A stretch of DNA of 31,002 nucleotides, taken from Parasitella parasitica (taxonomy: Eukaryota; Mucoromycota; Mucoromycetes; Mucorales; Mucoraceae). A program made the position numbers and the translations under genes. Shown here piece after piece: positions 22,544 to 31,002 of the stretch. The first letter of the stretch is position 1. Each line of letters begins with the position of its first letter. The stretch covers positions 109,855-140,856 of the forward strand of contig MU619269.1 of assembly GCA_025201805.1 (NCBI GenBank), in the 5' to 3' direction. The notes under the pieces are model-generated. The model worked only from the letters and a program-made list of their open reading frames with translations. It was not told the DNA's origin and ran no database searches.

Positions 22544-23431
22544 ATATACAATTCAAAGATTATGCTTACTTCACCCTTGTTTACATAATTGTATTATAGC
22601 AACTACATCAATATCATTTTATATCATTTCTTAAAATACATTGTTAAAACTAAATTTATACGACGGCATTTGAATATACCTAAAACCCCGAAATTTTTAA
22701 ACGTAAATCCTAATTCGAATGGCGTTTAAATGATTATTCTTGCAAAAAAAGCAAAAACGAGTCTTTGTATCTAGGGAAATGTCTAGTAATTATACTTGAT
22801 GCATTTGATGCTCGTTAAAAAGTTTCAAGTTCTACATTTCATAGTATACATAAGCATTGTGATCCTAGAATTATGCATAAAATACGGTTTAAATCCTTTC
22901 TCGTAGTTTAAACACAGGTCGACCCTCAAATGTCATTTTTACATCTCGGCCAAGGAGAAGTGGAAACATGTAAACTGCTATCAATAATTAGCATGGAGGA
23001 TATAAAATGGAATTTGATTTTTGCCGTCTGTTTAACCTTTACTGTTGGCGCTTATCATGCTATATGCAATATGAAATATGCATGATAATATAATCAACAG
23101 GATTTCCTCTTAAAGTTTGCATTTTTTGTGTAGCTCTGTATTACGGAAAATTTATGTTATACTTATATGTTTGCTGCTGCAGACAACCTTCATCGTTTCT
23201 TTCATATGTTACACTGCAAACTAAAGATCACTTCATCTATAATAGAGAGCAGATACCGTGACTGGATCAAGATCTAGTTTTCACAGATGAAAGATAAGCG
23301 GTTATATAATTACATGCTTAGCATTGGTCGAATTAATGTCAAGTTGACTCACTTTTTTTTTTTCCATGTTGGCTTTAAGTAACAAGGAATTCTTTTTCTT
23401 CTTCTTCATATAGACTATATATTTAATTAGA
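22544..23431. other. spacer between OPY2 and HOM3
   Basis: 888 bases of AT-rich DNA without a supportable gene. It includes the OPY2 3' end and the HOM3 promoter. Confidence 0.5.
23345..23351 (+). promoter_or_regulatory. TGACTCA, Gcn4/Cpc1-type site before HOM3
   Basis: Perfect core of the general amino acid control element, 81 bases before the HOM3 ATG, followed by a T-rich tract. Yeast HOM3 is a known Gcn4 target; regulation here is inferred. Confidence 0.55.
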
Positions 23432-25200
23432 ATGGTACGCACTTACACATACAATAATTCGCCTGGACTCCCCTGGGTCGTTCAAAAATTTGGTGGTACC
23501 AGCATTGGGAAGTTTTTGGACAACATTGCTAATGAAGTTATCAAGTAATGTTTAGTTAAATTAAAAGACATTGAGCACATTAATTGACTGTATATAACAG
23601 AGAATATGTCAAACAGAATCGTCTTGTTGTCGTTTGCTCAGCAAGAAGTGGAAAGGATAAGCAAACCGGAACTACAAATAGACTCATCCGTGCTGCCAAC
23701 GATGCTCTAAAACCGGGATCTAAGGAATATTTGGATATTGTAGCAGCTCTCTTAGAAGACCATCTTGCAGTCGCTATGGAAATGATTCATAACGACGAAA
23801 TTAGACAAGAGTTAGAGGATGATATCAGGTCTGATTGCGACAAATTAAAGTCTTTCTTGGAAGCTGCTCAGATCATCAACGAGATCTCGCCCAGATCTAA
23901 AGATATTATTATTGGTGTTGGTGAAAAGCTATCATGTAGAATTGTTGCTGCTGTTTTACAAGATAGGGTATAAATACAGTCAAAGGGCCTGGCTTTTGCA
24001 TAGATTAATTAACCTTTTCGTAGGATGTGGATGCTCAGTTTGTATCTCTAGAGAATATCATTGATCGTGATTTTGACAAATTAGATCAAGAGTTTTATGA
24101 TTATCTTGCCAAAAAGATGGCTCATGCTGTCGAACAATGCGGCAACAAGGTTCCTGTAGTTACTGGTAAAAAAAAATCATTCTAGTTTGTAGAGAAAGTG
24201 TTATAACGGGTTATGGGTTTGTGTCGTAGGATTCTTTGGTATAGTTCCTGGTAGTTTGCTGACCTCGGTTGGTCGAGGTTACACCGACCTCTGTGCTGCC
24301 CTTACTGCTGTTGGCCTAACTGCAGAAGAGCTTCAAATTTGGAAGGAAGTGGATGGTATTTTTACAGCTGATCCTCGCAAAGTGAAGAGTGCTCGTCTTT
24401 TACCCATCATCACTCCTGAAGAAGCCTCTGAATTGACTTATTACGGTTCTGAAGTTATCCACCCTTTCACCATGGAGCAAGTCATCCGCTCACATATTCC
24501 TATCCGTATCAAAAATGTAGAGAATCCTCGCGGACAGGGAACCATTATTTTCCCTACTGATATTGTCGCCAAGGATGGCACAGCTACTCCTCCTCATTCG
24601 CCCAAGGTGTTGGCTGAAAACGGTTATTCGCTCGATTTGTCTCGCAAGTACCCCACAGCTGTCACCATCAAAGACCATGTTATTGTTCTTAACGTTCACT
24701 CTAACCGCAAGAGTGTCAGTCATGGCTTCTTTGCAAAGATCTTTTCCACTCTGGACCGTTATGGTGTAGTAGTAGATCTTATCTCTACCTCTGAAGTCCA
24801 TGTATCCATGGCCCTTGGTGAAGATAACACGGATAAAGATCTTGACCATGTCATTGCTGATTTACGTGCTGTCGGACGAGTAAGTATTTGGAAGCATAAT
24901 ATGTAGGACGACATTATGTATTGATGTCGTACTTAGGTGGATGTTATCAAGGATTTAGCTATTCTCTCGCTAGTTGGTAAGCAAATGAAGAACATGGTTG
25001 GTATCGCCGGTATGATGTTTAGTACATTGGCTTCTGCTGGTGTGAACATTGAAATGATCTCTCAAGGTTCCTCCGAAATCAATATCTCCTGCGTTATCGA
25101 TGAGCGCAGTTCCATCACAGCCATGAATGTTATCCACGATCAATTATTAAGTAAGCGTGGTAATCTTGTTTTACCTTCTGTCAAATTAGCGCTAGATTAA
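23432..25200 (+). CDS. HOM3: aspartate kinase
   Basis: Phosphorylates L-aspartate, the first step towards threonine and methionine (homoserine) in fungi. Exons are 23432-23544, 23601-23967, 24024-24165, 24230-24879 and 24937-25200, giving 511 aa (yeast Hom3 527). The kinase domain opens with VQKFGGTSIGKF (KFGGTS at residues 19-24) and VVVCSARSG. It continues with GRGYTD (222-227), WKEVDGIFTADPRKV and the regulatory-side motif LTYYGSEVIHPFTMEQ. Two C-terminal ACT domains follow (from about residue 355), including MVGIAGMMFSTLASAGVNIE and QGSSEINISCVI, the usual seat of threonine feedback inhibition. The four introns are 56-64 bases long. A TGACTCA site lies 81 bases upstream and a poly(A) signal at 25244. 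It converges on the FIST gene. Confidence 0.96.
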
Positions 25201-25243
25201 CTATTTTCCTCTCCCTCATTTTCATACACACACACATATCCAA

Positions 25244-25249
25244 AATAAA
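25244..25249 (+). terminator. poly(A) signal of HOM3
   Basis: AATAAA 44 bases after the HOM3 stop codon. Confidence 0.6.
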
Positions 25250-25301
25250 CTTCAATTGCACATTTGTACCTTAGCTGTTAACAAACTAGATATTCGAATA
25301 A

Positions 25302-25307
25302 TTTATT
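25302..25307 (-). terminator. poly(A) signal of the FIST-domain gene
   Basis: TTTATT on the plus strand (AATAAA on the minus strand), 52 bases after the FIST gene stop. It lies only 53 bases from the opposing HOM3 signal. Confidence 0.5.
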
Positions 25308-25358
25308 GTTATATTCAGATATTTACATTCTATGGATATGCTGCTACGCTTTAAGAAT

Positions 25359-26702
25359 TCAAAAATTGTTAATAGTAACCTTCGAAAACGGAACATCCAA
25401 GATTTCAGTGGGTATATTACTACGACCTACAATGACACCATTCTCGCTTACACAGCCAAATACTTCAGGGACGACACTAGCTTCATCAGGGATTTGTACA
25501 GGTACGGCGTCAATTGTATGATCCTTTCCACTAACACCAAATACAATTTCGTTTTTTTTGATAGGATCGCTAGACACATTCTTAAACTCGAGAGTCCTCT
25601 TTCGCATAAACTATTTCATAGACAATTGAATATGCTTATGTTACTGTTATTGGCTTCAAAGAGTCAGATATATAGTTACCTGGACAATTTGTCCAATCTG
25701 CAAATCTGCAGTTGTATCAATAGACATGTTGCCTCTACCAGGATCACCACTAGTGATGCGGCTCATAGTAGCATCATCTTTAGAGTTTTCGTCTTTCCCA
25801 GGAGGGTATATCTCCAAATAAAACTCTTCGTCTTTCGAAAGCTTTGGGCCGCCTTGAATCAAACGTAACAGCAAACCGGTAGCACCTCCATCATCCAAAT
25901 CCAGAATGATGTTACCACGGCAACGAGTAATCTTCAGTGGGCTGCCCATTTTCTCCATAGCAGTGTGAGTTACTTGGACGCTGAAAGGTTTGTTTGGTTT
26001 GGTGTATGAGGCAAACCCAACAATACCAGAGCCCATGATATCCCCATCCGACTTGAATAAAGTGTAGGGCTCCCCTGTGACAAAAGGCGTAGAAGCTCCA
26101 ACAATACCCACCTTGGGTACATCAGGATAATGATGATCTAATGCTTGCATTAGTTGATCTGGCTCGTTATCGGAGACTGTAAAGATGAAAGAAGGCTTTT
26201 TTTCAAGACCTGGTGGAAGCTTATACGACTGTACTGGGGTGCTGACAGAACCAAACTTCTTCCAACCAACTTTATCAATGTGCTCGCTTTGATATTTGAT
26301 TCTCTCTGTATCATCAACGCGGCCCCATCTACCTACAGCTATATTACGGATTTTAAGTCTGCCCTGGCTGTCATTGACTATAAACGGTACAATATCCTCT
26401 TCGAAGCCGAGTAACAATGAGATGCCATGGTTTACCTGGGCTACTCGATCGACCACACCACCAATAAGGTATTTGGGTTCAAGCTTTGATTGTAATTCAT
26501 GGGTTAATTTACGGTAATGATCAAGAGAATATGATTTGGAGGCTAAAACTACGCAAACATCGGGTTTTTTCTGATTGAGAGTGTCCAGCGAAGCTTGCAT
26601 GCACTCTTCAATGGTAGCTCCTGTTGCAGTCAACTTTGTCCAGTATGTGCGCGAATATCGTGGTGTCTTTGCAAGGCACTTTCGAGTAAATGTGGAAAGC
26701 AT
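25359..26702 (-). CDS. FIST-domain protein, possibly mitochondrial
   Basis: FIST domains are presumed small-ligand sensors and occur in bacteria and in eukaryotic FBXO22; the biochemical role of the fungal proteins is not established. Exons in transcription order: 26702-25680 and 25610-25359, one 69-base intron, 424 aa. The FIST_N part includes the PDVCVVLASKSY strand, EPKYLIGGVVDRVAQVNHG and GISLLLGFEEDIVPFIV. The second half includes KVGIVGASTPF and MGSGIVGFASY before FIST_C-like sequence. There is no F-box ahead of the domain, unlike FBXO22. The first 20 or so residues are rich in Arg/Lys and free of acids (MLSTFTRKCLAKTPRYSRTY), so mitochondrial import is likely but inferred. Its promoter must lie in the 192 bases up to the DBP7 stop. 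Confidence 0.75.
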
Positions 26703-26769
26703 GATTAGTGTAAGTTAATTAATGCCAATAAAAGAAAAAGAGAAAAGAGCAAACAGACTATGCCTCGAT

Positions 26770-26781
26770 CCCCCCCCCCCC
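26770..26781. repeat. C12 homopolymer
   Basis: Twelve C between the FIST gene start and the DBP7 stop, in the short shared promoter/3' UTR region. Confidence 0.8.
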
Positions 26782-26894
26782 AATGTACGTACATGAAGGA
26801 GAATTCATCTCAGCAAAGGTGTCAAATTGATGTGTTGTTTGCTCTATTTTATTGATGTGTAATACAGTATGTACAAATATATCTATGAATCTGT

Positions 26895-29392
26895 CTATTT
26901 TTTATCCATGTTCTTTTTCTTTTTCTTAGTCGTAGGGCCACCCGACATGCTAGCAGCACTGGTGATAGCAAACTCACCAGCATGATCAAAGTTTCTTTTT
27001 AGGGGATTATTGATGTTTTTCTTGGGTCCTGCTGGCTTTTCCTTGCCTTCAAATTTCTTCATGCCAGGCATGCGCTCATTTTTTGCCTCCTTTCTCTTTT
27101 TTCCCTTGGTCTTTTCATGGATATTGGAAGGTGCTTCTCGTAAAGCAAACGACTTTGCTAAATGACCTAAATGAAGTCTTTTGACATGGAAAATGTGCTT
27201 TTCTGCAGCAGGATGAGTAGCATAAGCACGGCAGGTGGACCAGAAAGCTTTGCGAGCCAACATGATACGCTGAGAATAGTCATGTTAATAATGCATTCAA
27301 TTTTAAATTCTGTTCAATAACTTACACTCTCGTCAGAGAGAATATAATTTTCCATGGTATTTTGTAACTCCTGTGCAGGTGTTTGGAAATCGTCTTGATA
27401 TTCTGCAATGTTTTTCAAAATGGTTTCCATTGCGACGGATTCAGGGAATAAGTCTTGAGCTTTTAAAATGTCGAGATAATCCGTTTCACTTGGCAACAAG
27501 AACAGCATGGCTTCGCCTGCCTTCCCAAGACGAGCAGTACGACCAACACGATGCACATAATCCTTGAGATCAGTGGGAACGTCATATTGAATAATTCTAT
27601 CAACATTGGGTAAATCTAAACCACGCGCAGCTACATCAGTACAAAAGAGAACGCCCGCTTTAGCTTTACTAAACTCGCTAAATGTTTTTGAACGAATTTG
27701 TTGATTCAAATCACCATGAAGACGAAACACAGGCTTTTCTAGAAGCAATGTACTGACTTGACTAGCTTCTTCAGCCATCTTTTTGCTTTTTTTACCATTA
27801 GTTTCCTCTTCTAATGCAACATCATCGGAGCGATTACTCTTAAAGTTCTTGTTGTTACCAGTGAGCTGTCTGGTAAACTTTGTTGCTTCCCCTTTACCAA
27901 CAATTTTGTCTAGTGCCTTCTTCATGATTTTGGTTTCATCATCTTGGTCATCGTCCTCATCATCGGAATCGTCATCCATAATAGGTTTGCCAGCATTACC
28001 GAATAAATCAAAGTGGAAATCGACGGAATCGCAACAAGAAAAGAACACAATGACTTTACTATCCATGTTTTTCTTTTGGCGTTTGTCGTAGAAGCAAGAT
28101 CGAAGTAATGCTAGCAAGTTTATCAAACGTAACTTTGCAGGCACAATGGTATATGATTGCTTCAGTTGATTTGGTGTTAAAAATTTTATTTCCTCGTCTT
28201 GTTCGTCTTTAAATGAATCCGTTTTCAGTAATTTCGATGCGTCTCGCTTGGAATCTGTGCCACTCACAAAGGCTGGTTTCTCCAAAGACCAACCAGCCAA
28301 TTCCTTGACATCATCTCTCAATGTAGCGGAACATAATACGGTTTGTCTCTTTTTTGGCCAGAACTTGGAGTTCATCGATTGCTTGTATTTAGGTGATCCT
28401 CCTTGTTTTGTCCTTTCATCAATGATATTCATAATTTTCTTGAGTGTCTCTTCAAACCCCAAATCCAACAATCGATCTGCCTCATCCAAAACCAGCCATT
28501 TCAGGTTACTAATATCGAAGCTCTTTGTGTTCTCCAAATGATCCAAAAGACGGCCAGGCGTGCTGACCAATACATTGATACCTTTTCTCAAACGAGCCTT
28601 TTCTTTTGCCTTGGAGTCGCCGCCAATGACAATACCAGGCACAATCCAATGCAAACGCCGTACGTTTTCGTCTTTAGGTCGAGGTAAATTGACAAGCGTG
28701 GTCAAAACACCTAGAACTTGCTGTGCCAATTCTCGAGTAGGTGTCAAAATGATTGCCACTGTCCCTATCATACGATCACCGAATGGCAATTCGCTTTGTT
28801 TGATGACATCCTTTGGTGCAGTCGAGGCAGATATCAAACGGTTTACGATTGGAAGAAGATAGGTAAGCGTCTTACCAGAGCCAGTTTCCGCTTGAACGAC
28901 AACATCGACATCTTCCTTGGGAAAAGGGGACGCAGGGCCCATTATAACTGGAATTGCTTTGGCTTGAACATTGGTAGGCGTGATGACATTGAATTTGTTG
29001 ACTAGATGATCAGCAAGGTCAGACTGGATGCCAATGCCTGTGAACGAGCTGGAATCAGTGGGAGCATTGCTGGCACCTTCTCGAGTATTGATGGCTTTCT
29101 TGCGATAAGTTGTGGGGATGTCTGGATTGGAAGAAAAAAGAGACGATGCAATTTGAGCCCTACCATGGAGCACTTTGGTGCCTGGAGCAAGTCCACTAGC
29201 CACCGCTGTTGTTGCTTCATCTTCTTCTTTGTTCGCTGGCGCTTGAGGAGTGTCGCCGATGACGGTCTGTGAAGCGATTGCTTTCACTCGGTGAGTCTTC
29301 TGAACACCACGAGTGTTTCCTTTCTTGACAGCGGGACTTTCGCTGCGCTTGGGTGTGGTACTAAAGTTCAAAAGAATACCATCGTCCTCCAT
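26895..29392 (-). CDS. DBP7: DEAD-box RNA helicase Dbp7 (DDX31 type)
   Basis: Nucleolar ATP-dependent RNA helicase for early assembly of the large ribosomal subunit. Exons in transcription order: 29392-27326 and 27269-26895, with a 56-base intron; 813 aa (yeast 742, human DDX31 851). The start [10 protein letters not shown] matches the conserved Dbp7 beginning. Motifs in order: Q motif [13 protein letters not shown] (138-150), AETGSGKT (168-175), PTRELAQQ (218-225), TPGR (278-281), DEAD (303-306), SAT (355-357), DVAARGLD (586-593) and HRVGRTAR (614-621). An acidic insert (about 472-488) and a Lys-rich stretch interrupt the second RecA domain, as is usual for Dbp7. Exon 2 holds the family tail [34 protein letters not shown] and a Lys-rich end that probably acts as a nucleolar signal. 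A likely 5' UTR intron lies just upstream. Confidence 0.95.
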
Positions 29393-29640
29393 TTTGAGCT
29401 GTGAAAGAAAAAGATCGAAATCAAAAAAGAGATGAAAATTTTTTCAGCAGCCTTAAATACCTGTTGTTGGGATTCAAAAAGCCATGATGCATAGAACAGC
29501 AATGCTGGATCATGGACTTGCAGAGCTGTCTCCATCAAATAAACCAGATGCCTTCCATTGATCTCTCCACCACTGGAAAACTGAGTCTTTGAAAAAAAGA
29601 ACAAGAAGAAAAAAAAAGAGTGTGTTTATCAAGCCTCAGC
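29393..29640 (-). promoter_or_regulatory. DBP7 promoter and probable spliced 5' leader
   Basis: A pyrimidine-rich tract (about 29590-29625, minus strand) marks the likely start region. A leader exon of about 130 bases follows. A donor GTATTT after CAACAACAG and an acceptor CTTTCACAG, six bases before the ATG at 29392, define a likely intron of about 60 bases. Confidence 0.5.
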
Positions 29641-29646
29641 TTTATT
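29641..29646 (-). terminator. poly(A) signal of the DUF2358 gene
   Basis: TTTATT on the plus strand (AATAAA on the gene strand), 15 bases after the stop codon at 29661, directly before the DBP7 leader. Confidence 0.55.
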
Positions 29647-29660
29647 TCAACAGTTCACTA

Positions 29661-30441
29661 TTAGAAACCTGGATTAAACACAGGTCTTTTGGTATTCTCC
29701 CAAAACATGGATCGCAATCTCACACCTAATGAATGTGCCCACAACACCCTTCGACTAGGCGGGGGCACAATTCTTTGTATACGGTGTTCACCAATGTAGC
29801 CCTGATGATCAAACTTGTATACAAAAACACCTTCGATGTGTCTTATCCGAGGTTCTGGTTGGAAAAACGTAGCGTTTTTTGTCCCTTGCATCTTCCACCT
29901 AACTTCCAAACATTTTACAACGCCTCGAGATTTGATATCTTGCTCAGTTTGTTTAATTGATGAGAACGGTATAACAGATGAATTACCATCACTATCATCA
30001 ATCTCAGCATCATCAGATATTACCCTCATTTTGGTAATTTCTAATAAAATATCATCGAAATACAAACTCGTACTCCATTTCAACATTTGCGCAATTCCTA
30101 AATACGGTGTACGACCATAAATTGAAAGCTTTGTGTAGTGTGGATCCGATAATACAATGTCTGTAGAATAGATTGAATGTTCTGATAATCCTTTCTGAAA
30201 AAAATGCGGTATATCATCCTGTAATGTTGCAATAGCTAGATAGTGATTAAAGATAAATATTTACGAACACAAGCATTTTGGCAGAGTATTGTTTACCATA
30301 GCCAACCCGTAATTCGTATTCTTTTGGTCTCTTTCCTTGCTCCTCTTGTCTTTTCAAGGCTGTAGAGTGGAAGAAATATTTTCTGGAGCACAGCGAGGGA
30401 AGCGTGTGCTTTAACTGAACAAGTGGTCGGACTGACTGCAT
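29661..30441 (-). CDS. DUF2358-family protein with probable mitochondrial presequence
   Basis: Function unknown; the family (plant and cyanobacterial proteins, human C6orf136) has an NTF2-like fold by report. Exons in transcription order: 30441-30265 and 30218-29661, with a 46-base intron, the shortest in the window; 244 aa. The N-terminus has no acidic residue for about 30 positions, is rich in Arg/Lys/Ser and ends in RKYFFHSTALKR, a strong mitochondrial presequence pattern. The conserved core starts at the exon junction, with DDIPHFFQKGL, HSIYSTDIVLSDP and GRTPYLGIAQML. It continues to VRWKMQGTK, IEGVFVYKFDHQGYIGEHRI and a basic C-terminus. A polar Asp/Ser insert lies between (about residues 114-140). 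The family call rests on the recalled pattern DIP-FF-KGL plus IYS-DI-L-DP, so it should be checked by profile search. Confidence 0.75.
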
Positions 30442-31002
30442 GGTTGTTATAAGAATGTAAGCAAACGAAGTTGAGATTTATCTTGGGCAGACTCAAATGA
30501 TTAACTGCGAGGGAGGGTCCTGTTCTGTTAAGCGTCACCCACAGTGTATGATGTTTCGTTGTATTGCGTTTGAAGCACCGCGTTTGCATAAGAATTTCAA
30601 CTTTTGGGTTAATTCAAGATGGAAGGTGATAGAGAAGATATTGATTAGGTCTAAAACGGAAAGGATATTTTTGTTTAAAATTAATATGCTAATTGCCAAG
30701 AAGGTATTCTTGTAATAGAAACAGCAAGCATTTGCGCTCACTTGAACTGATTTTGAAGCTGTTGATTCATTTTAATTTCAAATACATAATCTGATGATCA
30801 CCGTATTTGTTTATCAAAAAATCTTTATCTGAAGTGTAATTGCGTTACATAATAATCATACGCTGCTAATATAACTTATTATAGTGTGCTGTACATTCTT
30901 AGCAGATCTGGTCTGGAAGCATCAAATGTGAAACTAATCAGCAGAACAATCAACATTTGGTTGTATGGTGTATTTTCCACAGATACTAGGAGTTCTTTTT
31001 TT
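30442..31002. other. upstream region of the DUF2358 gene to the window edge
   Basis: 561 bases, AT-rich towards the right. It holds the DUF2358 promoter. Overlapping short frames at 30497-30715 (+) and 30535-30741 (-) resemble nothing recognised. Confidence 0.45.

Noticed and set aside
29392-29604. Independent small protein gene before DBP7
   Set aside because: The frame opens at a TTG, runs through a convincing intron into DBP7 and is better explained as its spliced leader.

Overview
This 31 kb window is nuclear DNA from a filamentous fungus. Every gene is a eukaryotic housekeeping or fungal-type gene broken by short GT-AG introns (about 46-82 bases). The Zn(II)2Cys6 regulator, the Opy2-type membrane anchor and the aspartate kinase are fungal hallmarks. 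The small introns, AT-rich compact spacers, a COP9 signalosome gene and a decayed DDE_3 (Tc1/mariner-like) transposase suggest an early-diverging fungus, most likely Mucoromycota (Mucorales-like). The lineage is inference from sequence feel only.

Layout, left to right: an ABCB-type full ABC transporter (+, 210-4231); ELP1 of Elongator (-, 4372-8496), tail to tail with it; the proteasome beta-1 subunit PRE3 (-, 9187-10158); a 3 kb gene-poor stretch holding an assembly gap at 10620-10629; an AVT/SLC38-type amino acid transporter (+, 13174-14887); COP9 signalosome subunit CSN6 (-, 14968-16375), tail to tail with it; a Zn2Cys6 transcription factor (+, 17004-20100), divergent from CSN6; a broken Tc1/mariner-like transposase (-, about 20447-21205); OPY2 (+, 21438-22543); aspartate kinase HOM3 (+, 23432-25200); a FIST-domain protein (-, 25359-26702); the DEAD-box helicase DBP7 (-, 26895-29392); and a DUF2358 protein with a probable mitochondrial presequence (-, 29661-30441).

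There is no operon logic; the genes are mostly unrelated housekeeping functions packed head to head or tail to tail with 80-900 base spacers. All spliced models were built by hand. In each the exon lengths sum to a multiple of three and the phases agree at every junction. The most interesting points are: a transcription-factor intron that only works as a GC-AG intron, with a rival GT donor four bases away that truncates the protein; a PRE3 intron exactly at the Gly/Thr1 self-cleavage site; a dead transposon with a perfect inverted repeat at its frameshift; face-to-face poly(A) signals at 14948-14968, one sharing a base with the CSN6 stop codon; and a Gcn4-type TGACTCA element before HOM3.
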